Of a stretch of 64,000 nt of DNA, positions 19,468 through 28,977 are shown one piece after another. A program made the position numbers and the translations under genes. Source of the stretch: Bog-756 sp963727955 (lineage in GTDB: Bacteria > Actinomycetota > Acidimicrobiia > Acidimicrobiales > RAAP-2). Under the pieces are notes generated by a model, which saw nothing but the letters and a program-made list of their open reading frames with translations, was not told where the DNA came from and made no database searches. The stretch's first letter is position 1; each line of letters begins with the position of its first letter. The DNA lies in assembly GCA_963727955.1 (NCBI GenBank), contig CAVSII010000005.1, positions 186,001 to 250,000 of the forward strand, in the 5' to 3' direction.

Positions 19468-19655
19468 GTCATAAAGCTATTCGATCCACGGAGGATCGGT
19501 AGAGCGCCATGATGCGTCCGAGACGTTGCGGTAGGTCACGGCATTCTGGTCAGTTGAGTCAGAGCGCCCGGTTTGGAGCCTCGACGGAGTCGGCCAAGTG
19601 ACGTCCGATGGCCTACCTCTCGCCCGAGCCAGGTGGCGACGCCTGGCGGGCGGCC

Positions 19656-20468
19656 TCAGGCTTTCAATACTTCCGATACAGAAGCATCGTCGACCACCGG
19701 CGGCGATATTCCGGAGTCCAATTCGAAGAACTCATTGGCCAGCGCTTCAAGCGCCAAACCGAACAACGTCCACTCTTGCTCTTCACCGTCCGGTCCGGTG
19801 GGTCGCATGATGCTGTTCATGTGGGCGGAGTCGACGCGGTCTCTGAGGACGCAACCCTCTGCCAACGCAGCGACGGCAATTGTGAATTGACGGACCGTAA
19901 GACCGGGACGGACGCGGTAGCCGACAAAATCCATCCCTGCCTTGTAGATCCCTTCCATGCGCTCGGTCACCGCCTGGTACGACAGCTCGAGCGCCGCCTC
20001 GACTCGGTTCTGACGCTCGGGAGAGGCCCCCAACGCCGTCACAGCCCAGATGCCGATCCAGAGCAACCAGTCGGTTGACTGGCGCAGGGCCCTCGTGTTG
20101 GCAGCTGCCGAAAGTCGGCATACTTCGCGCATGGTCGCCCGTCGCGACTCCTCGGATGAAGAATCCATACGGGCCAGAACGGGCGCCAAATCTCTCAGGG
20201 TGTCCTCGATCTCAGAGGTGCTGTCGTCAGCTGCGATGGTCGCCAGAACGTCCGTCTGATAATCGAATTGGTTTTCCCACACCCGCCCGATCAGCGAGGC
20301 ATTGGTCATTCGGATCCCGGTATCGGCCTCGACCCGCTCTCGCACACGCTTGAAGGTCAATGCTGCCCCACCGGCGCCCAGCCCTTCCTCCCGCAAAATG
20401 GCCCATCCCGCCTCGATGAAGACGGCGCGCACTTTGTCACGACTCAGTCTCGGACGACGCGTCGCCAT
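19656..20468 (-). CDS. TetR family transcriptional regulator
   Basis: The preferred start is the ATG at 20468 (MATRRPRLSRDKV), since relatives begin this way; the frame also has an ATG at 20525. Residues 8-70 resemble a TetR DNA-binding domain interrupted by a short insertion (FKRVRERVEADTGIRMT...). The remaining 200 residues are a helical ligand-binding domain. At about 270 residues it is longer than usual. Its left end lies 190 bp from the small HTH gene on the same strand. Ligand and targets are unknown. Confidence 0.65.
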   Translation of the reverse strand: MATRRPRLSRDKVRAVFIEAGWAILREEGLGAGGAALTFKRVRERVEADTGIRMTNASLIGRVWENQFDYQTDVLATIAADDSTSEIEDTLRDLAPVLARMDSSSEESRRATMREVCRLSAAANTRALRQSTDWLLWIGIWAVTALGASPERQNRVEAALELSYQAVTERMEGIYKAGMDFVGYRVRPGLTVRQFTIAVAALAEGCVLRDRVDSAHMNSIMRPTGPDGEEQEWTLFGLALEALANEFFELDSGISPPVVDDASVSEVLKA

Positions 20469-20525
20469 CAGCGACCGATCGTGACTTCGGGCCGGCCGCG
20501 GCCGAAGCTCCGACAATTCCCCCAT

Positions 20526-21063
20526 GATCTGACCACTGACTGATGCTACCGGGTCGAGAAGAAATTTTTATACGGGAGCAAAGGTAACCGCACGAGGGTC
20601 CGCCCTCTGGCAACGCAAACAACGAAGCCTCGACTCGGTGAAGGAGTGGATGAGGTGGCCGTCGAGCCCCGCATCTGGGTTGGGTGCCGACCCGCCCCGT
20701 CGTGTCCGAAGAGCCCGATCACGCCGTCAACCCGGCCACCGTGATGGGCCTTGACCGCGGCGGCCACCGTCAACCCATGGGACGGCGGCGAGCCGGAAGC
20801 TTGGCTGGTGGGCGATCACGGGTACACCGACCGAAGTCGGGACCAGCATTTTGAGGCGTAGGCCCACCACTTGGGCATTGCCGACGGCCAGACGGCCCAC
20901 ACCCAGCTCTCGATCATCGTCTCGAACAGCCCGCTTGGCCACGTCGACGCTTGCTTGTTACGCGGTTGGGGCAACTCCCCTTGGACGTTTGGTTGGGATC
21001 GGCTCAAAGTGCACGTCGGAGAAGCCTTAGTATCGCTGGACCGAATCGGCGCGAGGAGTTGGC
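20526..21063. other. Gene-free stretch; possible remnant of a lost gene
   Basis: An AT-rich patch at 20560-20580 lies upstream of the TetR gene and is its likely promoter. The middle (20600-20950) has short open frames on the minus strand (for example one reading VKAHHGGRVDGVIGLFGHDG) that look like decayed coding sequence but match nothing I can name. The right end contains the promoter and GAGGAG ribosome binding site of the secreted protein gene. Confidence 0.4.
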
Positions 21064-22893
21064 GTGAGATCAGTTGGAAGAGTTACGAGTCTGACCGTCG
21101 CCATCAGCACCCTGATCGGGACGGCTGGAATCGTTGCTGGTGGACAAGCGACAGCGGCGCCGGCGCACAGGTCCGTGATGAGCCATGTCTCGGTGTCCCC
21201 GAGCCAGACGCCGGCCTTTTCGGGTGACGCTCCCGACCCTGACATCGTGTACTCCGACGGTACCTATTACGCATTCACGACCGGCACGGTGCTCGGGAAT
21301 CACCTGCAGGCTCTCATCGATACGAGTGGAAGCCCGGCGTCAGGGTGGCGTTCCTATACGGGCCTCTCCTACGGATCGACGGCGCTTCCCCATGTGCCTG
21401 CGTGGGAAACGGCGAATACTCAGACGTCCCCGGGCGTCTACTTCTACGGCGGTCACTGGGTCATGTTCTACGACGCATCAACCACTCCAAATCCCGGGGA
21501 CAGCGGCCACAGCTGTCTATCGGTGGCCACGGCAACCACTCTCACCCCAGGCAACCCTGTCTTCACCGACAGCTCCTCTGGGCCTCTGTACTGCGGCACC
21601 GGAGACGTACTGGATCCGAGTCCCTTCGTGGATCCGGCAACAGGGGCGGCCTATCTGATCTGGAAGTCGAACGATGGGAGCTCATCGGAGCCCTCCCAGG
21701 TTTGGTCCGTCCCGTTGGACGCTAACGGAACGAGGTTTGAGGGAACGCCCAAGGTTCTGCTCACCGTTGACCAGGCCGCTCTGCCCTGGGAGACCACCTT
21801 TGACGATCCTCAGCTGGTATCTGTCGATGGGACCTATGACCTGCTGTTCTCCACGGGCAATTATCTATCGTCCAGCTACGCCGAATCACTGACCACCTGC
21901 AGTGGTCCGCTCGGGCCCTGCCGGCAACCGGCCAGTGGCCCTTTCCTCACCTCGTATGGGAGCGTCGCAGGTCCGGGCGGGGGGTCACTCTTCACCGACG
22001 CCACCGGGCAGTGGTGGCTGGGGTACGCGGGCTGGCCCACCTCCTGCACGAACTATTCCTGCGGCGGTGTGCGTCGGCTGTTCGTAACGCCGATCAATCT
22101 GGGAAACGACCTTTCCGTTCCTTGCCATCCACCGGCGGGCGGCCCTGCTGGCTATCGGCTCACCGCCAGCGATGGCGGGATATTTGATTTCGGCAATCTT
22201 CCCTTCTGCGGATCGACCGGTTCGATCCAACTCAACCGCCCTGTTGTGGGGGTTGCCAACACGGCTGATGGTGGTGGCTACTGGACGGTCGCCTCCGACG
22301 GCGGCATCTTCAGCTTCGGTGATGCCCACTTCCACGGATCTACCGGCGGGATTCACCTCAACCAGCCCATCGTGGGTATGGCCGCCACCCCGGACGGTAA
22401 TGGGTACTGGCTGGTGGCCGCCGACGGGGGTGTCTTCAGTTTCGGCGACGCCCGTTTTCACGGATCAACCGGCGGGATTCACCTCAACCAGCCCATCGTG
22501 GGTATGGCCGCCACCCCGGACGGTAATGGGTACTGGCTCGTGGCCTCCGACGGCGGCATCTTCAGCTTCGGCGATGCTCGTTTTAACGGATCCACAGGAT
22601 CTCTTCACCTCAACCAGCCCATCGTGAGTATGGCTGCGACTCCCGATGGCAATGGATACTGGCTGGTGGCTGGCGACGGGGGTGTCTTCAGTTTCGGCGA
22701 CGCCCGTTTTCACGGATCAACCGGCGGGATTCACCTCAACCAGCCCATCGTCGGGATGGCCGCCACTTCCGGCGGTAGCGGGTACTGGCTGGTAGCTGGC
22801 GACGGTGGCATCTTCAGTTTCGGCGACGCCCACTTTCACGGATCAACCGGCGGGATTCACCTCAACCAGCCCATCGTCGGGATGGCCGGTTAG
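21064..22893 (+). CDS. Secreted GH43-like five-bladed propeller protein with six C-terminal tandem repeats
   Basis: GTG start with GAGGAG five bases upstream. Residues 1-35 form a signal peptide (ending GGQATAAPA). Residues 45-350 resemble glycosyl hydrolase family 43: SGDAPDPDIVYSDGTYYAF holds the usual catalytic-base Asp, followed by the WETANTQTSPGV and FDDPQLV segments. Such enzymes cleave arabinan- or xylan-type polymers. From residue 370 the protein consists of a 42-residue unit, DGGxFSFGDAxFxGSTG plus GYWLVA, in five full copies and one partial copy. This repeat type is common in secreted proteins of Acidimicrobiia and may form its own propeller or a surface-binding module. Enzyme activity is inferred. 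Confidence 0.75.
   Translation: MRSVGRVTSLTVAISTLIGTAGIVAGGQATAAPAHRSVMSHVSVSPSQTPAFSGDAPDPDIVYSDGTYYAFTTGTVLGNHLQALIDTSGSPASGWRSYTGLSYGSTALPHVPAWETANTQTSPGVYFYGGHWVMFYDASTTPNPGDSGHSCLSVATATTLTPGNPVFTDSSSGPLYCGTGDVLDPSPFVDPATGAAYLIWKSNDGSSSEPSQVWSVPLDANGTRFEGTPKVLLTVDQAALPWETTFDDPQLVSVDGTYDLLFSTGNYLSSSYAESLTTCSGPLGPCRQPASGPFLTSYGSVAGPGGGSLFTDATGQWWLGYAGWPTSCTNYSCGGVRRLFVTPINLGNDLSVPCHPPAGGPAGYRLTASDGGIFDFGNLPFCGSTGSIQLNRPVVGVANTADGGGYWTVASDGGIFSFGDAHFHGSTGGIHLNQPIVGMAATPDGNGYWLVAADGGVFSFGDARFHGSTGGIHLNQPIVGMAATPDGNGYWLVASDGGIFSFGDARFNGSTGSLHLNQPIVSMAATPDGNGYWLVAGDGGVFSFGDARFHGSTGGIHLNQPIVGMAATSGGSGYWLVAGDGGIFSFGDAHFHGSTGGIHLNQPIVGMAG
22171..22890 (+). repeat. 126-bp tandem repeat coding for 42-residue units
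   Basis: Six consecutive units (the last partial) inside the secreted protein gene. Units 2 to 6 are nearly identical at DNA level over long stretches, while unit 1 has diverged. This suggests recent expansion or ongoing homogenisation by recombination. Confidence 0.9.
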
Positions 22894-23153
22894 CCACTTC
22901 GGGGACGGTTGGGAGCGCCCTACGGTCTGTCAGGTGACCGGAGAGGTTGGAAGTCACGGGCGACCGGGCGAGATCTGTGTTGACGACGGTGAGCGCATGG
23001 CCAGACTCTGGCATACGATGACCAACCGAAAGGCGGGTGGGGAGCACCGTGGACGATGCCGGTAGAGCGGAACCGATGCTGGCACATGTCCTCGGCGCTC
23101 GAGAGGCGCAGGGATTCACATCATCGGGATCACCAGCGGAGGCACTCCCGTAG

Positions 23154-26100
23154 ATGGCTGTCATCGAGAACATCACCGTGCTCTTCACCGACCTGGTCGG
23201 TTCCACGGAGCTCGTCTCCTCGCTCAGCCCCGAGGCCGGCGACCAGGTCCGACGCCGTCATTTCTCGGCACTCCGCCAGGCCATCGCCGAAACCGAAGGA
23301 ACCGAGCTGAAGAACCTGGGCGACGGGGTCATGGCCGTGTTCTCCACCGCCTCTGCTGCGCTGACATGTGCCGTGGCCATGCAGCAGGCCGTCGACTGGG
23401 ACAATCGGAACGCTGAGCATCCCCTGGGCCTTCGGATCGGGCTCAGTGGCGGGGAGGTCTCCAGGGACACGGACGACTACTTCGGAGATCCGGTGATCGA
23501 GGCGGCCCGACTCTGCGCCCAGGCCGCCGGAGGCCAGATCCTGGCCGCAGACATCGTCAGGGCAATGGCCGGTCGACGGGTCCGCATGGACTTCCGTCCG
23601 CTCGGCGCCATGCCGCTCAAGGGTCTGCCTGACCCGGTGATGACAGTGGAACTGCTCTGGGAGCCGCGCCCCGGTCCCGAGTCGAACTCGTCTGTCCCGC
23701 TGCCGGACCGCCTGTGCGTACGCCCCGGTTTTGGGGAGGTGGTCGGCCGGGAGACCGATCTGGCATCCATCGCCGACGCCGTCAAGCGCATCTCTACCGG
23801 AGAAGGACGCGAAGTTCTCCTGGTGTCTGGCGAAGCGGGGCTGGGGAAGACCACATTGTTAGCCGAAGCGGCACGCTCGGCATTCGACAATGGCGCCCTT
23901 GTGCTGTTCGGGCACTGCGAGGAGGACCTCGCCTCGCCCTACCAGTTACTGGCCGAGGCACTCGGCCACTATGTCGCTCATGCGCCCGCGGACCAACTCC
24001 TGGCCCACGTCGAGGACAATGGATCCGAGCTGGCCCGACTGGTTCCCGACCTGGCCAGAAGGATCCCGGACCTCCCGACATCCAAAGCCACCGACGGCGA
24101 CACCGAACGGTTCCTCCTCTTCGCGGCGGCGGTGGCTCTTCTGACTGCGGCATCCCAGGGCCGGCCCGTTGTGCTCGTCCTGGACGACCTGCAGTGGGCC
24201 GACGCCGGAAGCTTGCTGATGTTGCGCCATTTCGTCACCTCGGCTCCGAACCTGCCCGTCCTCGTGCTCGGGAGCTTTCGCAACGACGAGTTGCCTCAGT
24301 CTGATGGTCTTCTCGCATTGCTCGCCGCCCTCCATCGTCATCAAGGGGTATCTCGCATCGAGCTGTCCGGACTCGACGAGACCGGTGTCGCCGCACTCAT
24401 GGAGGCCGCCGCTGGGTACGCCCTCGACGAAGCCGCGGTCGGCCTTGCCCATGCCCTCTACGAGGAGACAGACGGCAACCCGTTCTTCGTGGGCGAGGTC
24501 CTGCGCCACCTCTCCGAAACCAGAGCTATCTATTTGGACTCGACCGGGCGGTGGGTGGCAGAGCAGCGACCTGACCAGATGACTTTGCCCGACAGCATTC
24601 GAGAGGTGATCGGGGCAAGGGTCGGGCGACTCGGACCGGAGGCTGGGAACGTTCTGTCGACCGCCGCCGTTATCGGTCGAGATTTCGACATCGAGATTTT
24701 GGCCGCGGCCACGGACACCAACGAGGACAGACTGATCGATATCCTTGAGTCCGGAGCCAGAGCTGCTCTGATCAGAGAGGTCACCGCTACCCCTGGCCGC
24801 TACAGCTTCACCCACGCCCTCATCCAGCACACCATGTACGCGGACTGTGGCGTCGTCCGCCGGGCGAGAGCGCATCGGCGCGTTGCCGAGGCCCTGGAGG
24901 AGCTGTGGCAGGACCGCCCCTGCGGTCGGCTGGGCGAGTTGGCTCGTCACTGGATCAATACTTCGACGCCCCTCGACCTGACCAAGGCACTTGACTTTTC
25001 GCGACAAGCGGGAGACGCCGCCCTTGAAGCTCTCGCTCCCGCCGATGCCGTCCGCTACTACAGACAAGCGCTCGACCTCTACTCTGGTGGCGACGACTCC
25101 GACCCGGTACTCGGACTCGACTTGGCCATCGGACTCGGTACGGCGCAACGCCAGACGGGTGACTCGGCATTTCGCCAGACACTCCTCGACGCGGCCCGAC
25201 GGGCAGCCGACATCGAGGACACCGAGCGTCTTGTGGCCGCCGCCCTGGCCAACGACCGCGGCTTCTATAGTGCCGTAGGCGCCACCGACGCTGAGAAAGT
25301 CGACATCCTCAGTAGGGCACTCGACCTGCTCGAGGCCGACGCCCCCGATCGCCCGCTCGTGCTCGCCACCCTCTGCTCAGAGCTGGCCCATGGCAGTTCC
25401 CTCGAGCGACGGCAAGCCCTGGCCGAGGAGGCGGTGGCCGCTGCCGAGCTCTCTGATGACGACGCCATCGTCGTCCGGGTGCTCAACCACCTTTATGTCC
25501 CGCTCCAGGTACCCGCTCTGTTGGAGTTGTCATTGGCCCGCACTACCGAAGCGCTGGAGCGCGCCGAACGGGCCGGGGATCCGGCCTTGCTCTTCTGGGC
25601 TGCGATGTGGCGCGCTGAATCCGCCGCTCGTGCGGGGGACATCGAGACGATGGATCGGTGCATCGGAATCCAGTCGTCGATGGCCCACTTGCTGAACCAG
25701 CCGATCTTCGACTGGGGTCTCACGTTCTTCCTGGGTTTGCGAGCTCAGCTTGCCGGGGACACCGATCGGGCGGAAGAGCTGGCCACCGAGGCCCTCCGCA
25801 TCGGGACTGAAGGCGGCCAACTGGATGCTGCAGTCATCTTCGGCGCACAGCTCATGATCGTGAGCGGCCAACGGGGCACGATGAGCGACCTGATTCCGCT
25901 CATCGAGCAATTGGGCGCCGAGACGCCGGATATCTCTCGGTGGCTGTTCGGGTCGCTGCTGGCCAAGGCCCATGTGGAGGGAGGCCGCACGGACGAGGCG
26001 CGATCCCTTCTGGGGGCATTCGCGGCCTCGGGCTTCGACCTCCCCCTTGACCAGGTGTGGCTCACCGGTATGGTCGACTACGCCGAGGCTGCAATCGAAT

Positions 26101-26474
26101 GTGGTGACCGGGTGTACGCCGGGCCCCTGTTCGACCGGCTGAAACCGTGGGGCGGCCAGGTGCCTGCCACCGGTGCATCGGCTCTCGCTCCCGTTAGCCA
26201 CTACCTCGGCGGCCTCGCCGCCGTGCTCGGGCGTTATGACGACGCTGAGGCCTATTTCGCCGACGCCGCCCGATTCAGCGATCGGGTGGGCGCCAAATTC
26301 TTCCTGGCCCGGACTCGACTCTTATGGGGGAGGATGCTCGCCGAACGGCTCTTCCCCGGCGACGCCGAGAAGGCCGGTGACCTCCTCGCCCAGGCTGGCG
26401 ATGCAGCCGTGGAACACGGGTACGGTGACGTGGAGCGAAGGGTCACCGAAGCAAGACGACGGTTGGATGGCTGA
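23154..26474 (+). CDS. Class III cyclase / AAA-type ATPase / TPR signalling protein (intact)
   Basis: A 1106-residue cytoplasmic protein. Residues 1-180 are a class III nucleotide cyclase domain with both metal Asp residues (D13 in LFTDLVGST, D57 in KNLGDGVMAVF) and Lys53. The motif that is normally VNxAARL reads VIEAARL, so the transition-state Asn is replaced by Ile. Residues 225-235 form a P-loop (GEAGLGKTT) and 341-350 a Walker B (LVLDDLQWAD). The rest is winged-helix and TPR-like helices, without a LuxR-type C-terminus. A GGAGG lies 11 bases before the ATG. Two cyclic-nucleotide-binding proteins lie right downstream on the other strand, suggesting they read its product. Confidence 0.88.
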   Translation: MAVIENITVLFTDLVGSTELVSSLSPEAGDQVRRRHFSALRQAIAETEGTELKNLGDGVMAVFSTASAALTCAVAMQQAVDWDNRNAEHPLGLRIGLSGGEVSRDTDDYFGDPVIEAARLCAQAAGGQILAADIVRAMAGRRVRMDFRPLGAMPLKGLPDPVMTVELLWEPRPGPESNSSVPLPDRLCVRPGFGEVVGRETDLASIADAVKRISTGEGREVLLVSGEAGLGKTTLLAEAARSAFDNGALVLFGHCEEDLASPYQLLAEALGHYVAHAPADQLLAHVEDNGSELARLVPDLARRIPDLPTSKATDGDTERFLLFAAAVALLTAASQGRPVVLVLDDLQWADAGSLLMLRHFVTSAPNLPVLVLGSFRNDELPQSDGLLALLAALHRHQGVSRIELSGLDETGVAALMEAAAGYALDEAAVGLAHALYEETDGNPFFVGEVLRHLSETRAIYLDSTGRWVAEQRPDQMTLPDSIREVIGARVGRLGPEAGNVLSTAAVIGRDFDIEILAAATDTNEDRLIDILESGARAALIREVTATPGRYSFTHALIQHTMYADCGVVRRARAHRRVAEALEELWQDRPCGRLGELARHWINTSTPLDLTKALDFSRQAGDAALEALAPADAVRYYRQALDLYSGGDDSDPVLGLDLAIGLGTAQRQTGDSAFRQTLLDAARRAADIEDTERLVAAALANDRGFYSAVGATDAEKVDILSRALDLLEADAPDRPLVLATLCSELAHGSSLERRQALAEEAVAAAELSDDDAIVVRVLNHLYVPLQVPALLELSLARTTEALERAERAGDPALLFWAAMWRAESAARAGDIETMDRCIGIQSSMAHLLNQPIFDWGLTFFLGLRAQLAGDTDRAEELATEALRIGTEGGQLDAAVIFGAQLMIVSGQRGTMSDLIPLIEQLGAETPDISRWLFGSLLAKAHVEGGRTDEARSLLGAFAASGFDLPLDQVWLTGMVDYAEAAIECGDRVYAGPLFDRLKPWGGQVPATGASALAPVSHYLGGLAAVLGRYDDAEAYFADAARFSDRVGAKFFLARTRLLWGRMLAERLFPGDAEKAGDLLAQAGDAAVEHGYGDVERRVTEARRRLDG

Positions 26475-26592
26475 CCCCCGGCGCTTGCCCTTGCGGCCCG
26501 GTGAGTCACTGTCCGGATGACGGGGTATCCGTAAGCCGATGAAGGGGTTGCTCCTCCGGCCACTCACCGGCGTCGTCAAGATTCGTCCGCCT

Positions 26593-27054
26593 TCAAGGTC
26601 GTCGCGGTTCGAGGTGGTGTCGGTCTGCCTCGACCAGTTCATTGGCCAGGCGCAGGCGCCTTCCCATCTCGGCCAACATGTTGTGGGCGACTGTGGGTGC
26701 GAAGGCCTGGAGAGATCTGAATTCCCGCCGCGACAAGACCAGGACGGACAGGTCGGTGAGGGCGATGACCGTTGCCGTTCGATAGCCACCGTCGAGAAGG
26801 GCCATCTCCCCGAAGAAGGATCCCGCGTCGAGATCGGCCAGCCGGCGGCCACGGCGGTGAACCGTGGCCCTGCCACTGACGATGATGAAGAACTCGAAAC
26901 CCGGCGTATCTTCTTCTGCCAGCACCGTCCCCTCGGGAACCTCCACGGCCACGGTGAGCGACAGGATGCGTTTGAGCTCGGAGGTGGTGCAGCTGGAAAA
27001 CAGCTTGATCCCCTTCAGCATGGCAGTCGACTTCTGAGCGCGTGTTGGGTTCAT
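26593..27054 (-). CDS. Stand-alone cyclic-nucleotide-binding domain protein
   Basis: Start ATG at 27054 with GAGGG upstream gives 153 residues (MNPTRAQKST...). It is essentially one CNB beta-roll. The phosphate-binding cassette reads FFGEMALLDGGYRTATV, with the Glu and Arg that bind the ribose and phosphate of cAMP both present. No DNA-binding or enzymatic domain follows, only a helical tail (MGRRLRLANELVEADRHH). It probably acts as a cAMP sensor that binds a partner. Its position between a cyclase gene and a Crp-type regulator supports a cAMP role. Confidence 0.85.
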   Translation of the reverse strand: MNPTRAQKSTAMLKGIKLFSSCTTSELKRILSLTVAVEVPEGTVLAEEDTPGFEFFIIVSGRATVHRRGRRLADLDAGSFFGEMALLDGGYRTATVIALTDLSVLVLSRREFRSLQAFAPTVAHNMLAEMGRRLRLANELVEADRHHLEPRRP

Positions 27055-27240
27055 CGTCGTCCCTCTGCTTTCGTCGTCCAGGCAGAACGTTCCCGAAGGG
27101 CTGGTTTCTGTGAAGCCAGTGTGAAGCGGCCCGAAGCAGATGTCTGTCACAGATGAGACAGAAGGGCGAGAACCGCTCATGTGTCGACCACCACCCCGCG
27201 GGAGTGATGATCCTGGCCGCGGAGGGAGGCTTGGCTGCGG

Positions 27241-27924
27241 TCAGCAGCCGACGACGTCAGTGAGTGCTTGGCGATCGAGCACCTCGAGGTTACGGGACTC
27301 CATCTTGATCCAGCCCAGGTTGGCGAAATCTCGTAGACAGGCGTTCACCCGCTGACGGCTCGCCCCGATGCTGGCTGCGACTTCACCCTGGGTGAGGGTC
27401 GACCTGGGCACCTGGGGAGCCGCCATGGTCAGTTGGAGAAGGTACCGCGCCACACGCTGGCGCAGATCGAGAAAGACCAGGTCGGCCGCGACCCCGGTTA
27501 TCCGGCGGACCATCTCCGATAACCGCTCCAGCAGAGCGACTGCCAGTGCCGGCCGTTCCGAGACCAACTCGATGATCACCGATCCGGCCAGATTGAGGAC
27601 CACGCTTGGCTCCGTTGCTTGCACCGTGGCCGAGCGTGGCCCCTTCGAAAATACGCCGACCTCTCCGATGGTGTCGCCCGGTACCACCGTGTTCAGGATG
27701 AATTCATCACCATCCTCCGAGTACCTCAGCACCTTCAGGCGTCCCGAGATGAGGACCAGCACGGAGTCGGAGGGATCGCCTTCCAGGAACAAGATCTGGT
27801 TCTTTTCGATCTTCCGTCGACGACTCCGATCGACCAGATACTGACGGTCGCTCTCATCCAGTACGCCCAGCACCGCTGCGCCGGCGAAGGGATCGACTTC
27901 GAGATCGGTCAACACTTGCTCCAC
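27241..27924 (-). CDS. Crp/Fnr family transcriptional regulator
   Basis: A full-length 227-residue Crp-type protein. Residues 20-130 are the effector domain with an intact cassette (TIGEVGVFSKGPRSATV), consistent with cAMP binding. A long dimerisation helix follows. The winged helix near the C-terminus contains TQGEVAASIGASRQRVNACL. It would bind DNA as a dimer when the nucleotide is present. It is separated from the downstream CNB gene by 186 bp on the same strand and lies near the 23-26 kb cyclase, so local cAMP signalling is plausible. Confidence 0.92.
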   Translation of the reverse strand: MEQVLTDLEVDPFAGAAVLGVLDESDRQYLVDRSRRRKIEKNQILFLEGDPSDSVLVLISGRLKVLRYSEDGDEFILNTVVPGDTIGEVGVFSKGPRSATVQATEPSVVLNLAGSVIIELVSERPALAVALLERLSEMVRRITGVAADLVFLDLRQRVARYLLQLTMAAPQVPRSTLTQGEVAASIGASRQRVNACLRDFANLGWIKMESRNLEVLDRQALTDVVGC

Positions 27925-28196
27925 GGTTGACGTCGGATGGGCGGCGCACCCATGGTAGCCAGCGGGCGAACCCTTGGCGCCCGGATCTGGTCGACCAATC
28001 GACCGGATGGCATCCGACCGAACGCGCCGATGACCGCGACCGGAAGCACGGGGGGATCAGCTTCCAATCACGGTCACTCGGCGGGTTCCGCCACCGGCAA
28101 GATCAGTATGAGCGCCGGGCGGGCCGGCCGTCTGTCCCTCAGGAGACACTTGGGTGACCGGCTGTCACTTCCTGGCCCACCTCCGCCGTCGCTGGT

Positions 28197-28676
28197 CTAG
28201 GTGCCCCCACCGCCAGGCTCGAGGACCACGATGGGCAGTTGGCGGGAAGTCCGGCTCTGGTAGAGGTCATACGTCGGGGTGACGCTTCTGATCCTGCGCC
28301 AGAGGTCCGATCGATCCGAGTCAGTAGCCACGCGGGCGTGCATGGCCAATACCCGACCGTCCAATCTGACCGACACGTCGGGGCAGGCCAGGATGTTCTG
28401 GTACCACTGGGGATGGCGGTCATCACCGCCGTTCGAGGCCACCAGGACGATTCGGTCCCGTTCCGCCAGGGGCGTGGTGAGCATGGTCGAACGGGGGCTG
28501 CCGGTCCGCCGCCCGGTGGTGGTGAGCTCCACGACTGTCATCCCGAGCACCCGATTGAGGGCCTTGCCCTCCGAGGCCCGATAGGCCGCGGCATGAAGAG
28601 TGGAGAAGATTCTGACCACCGCGTCCTTGGCCCCATCGGCCATGCGGTCCCCGAACGGGGCGTCCTGGTCCCTCAT
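28197..28676 (-). CDS. Deazaflavin (F420)-dependent nitroreductase/quinone-reductase family protein (DUF385)
   Basis: A 159-residue split-barrel protein with VVELTTTGRRTGSPRSTML, VLVASNGGDDRHPQWYQNI and a C-terminal DLYQSRTSRQLPIVVLEP, all typical of the F420H2-dependent quinone reductase branch. It is the last gene of a leftward run that includes the polyprenyl synthase, only 9 bp after the small helical gene. An F420-linked reduction step on an isoprenoid or quinone-like product is therefore a reasonable inference. Confidence 0.87.
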   Translation of the reverse strand: MRDQDAPFGDRMADGAKDAVVRIFSTLHAAAYRASEGKALNRVLGMTVVELTTTGRRTGSPRSTMLTTPLAERDRIVLVASNGGDDRHPQWYQNILACPDVSVRLDGRVLAMHARVATDSDRSDLWRRIRSVTPTYDLYQSRTSRQLPIVVLEPGGGGT

Positions 28677-28685
28677 CGTCGCTGC

Positions 28686-28964
28686 TCAGGATGGAGACGA
28701 GGAAGGGCGACCCCAAAGTCCGTCCATCAACTGTGCGGTGAGGTAGGAGATCTGCACGAGGTCGCCGGCACTCTCCGTCCAGGCCAACCAGGCCTCCTGG
28801 GCTGGTCCCGAAGCCGGTTCGTCATCCGGTGGCTCAACCACGTTCGCAGCCATCCGTTGCGCCAGGTCAAGGTTTACATGGACGAGATGAACGGTGGCCG
28901 CGGTGATCTGGCTGATGATCTCGTCCACGTCGTTCGGAGCCACCCAAACATGGTAGGCCGCCAC
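28686..28964 (-). CDS. Small helical protein in the polyprenyl synthase cluster
   Basis: The frame continues upstream into the synthase gene; a GTG at 28964 (VAAYHVWVAPNDVDEI) gives 92 residues and lies 14 bp after the synthase stop, with GTG 28943 as an alternative. The product is mainly amphipathic helix (QITAATVHLVHVNLDLAQRM), then an acidic Pro-rich break, then a second helix. This looks like a phasin-like or structural protein rather than an enzyme. I do not recognise the family. Tight spacing with the synthase and the DUF385 gene implies one transcript. Confidence 0.55.
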   Translation of the reverse strand: MAAYHVWVAPNDVDEIISQITAATVHLVHVNLDLAQRMAANVVEPPDDEPASGPAQEAWLAWTESAGDLVQISYLTAQLMDGLWGRPSSSPS

Positions 28965-28977
28965 AGCGGGTGGCGCT

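Noticed and set aside
20546..20942. Transposase remnant
   Set aside because: Short minus-strand frames look like decayed coding DNA but show no transposase motif or inverted repeats.
23946..25148. 400-codon minus-strand open frame opposite the intact cyclase-ATPase
   Set aside because: Antisense shadow of a GC-rich gene; the plus-strand protein has all family motifs. The same holds for 11006-12172, 16013-17410 and 34602-35609.
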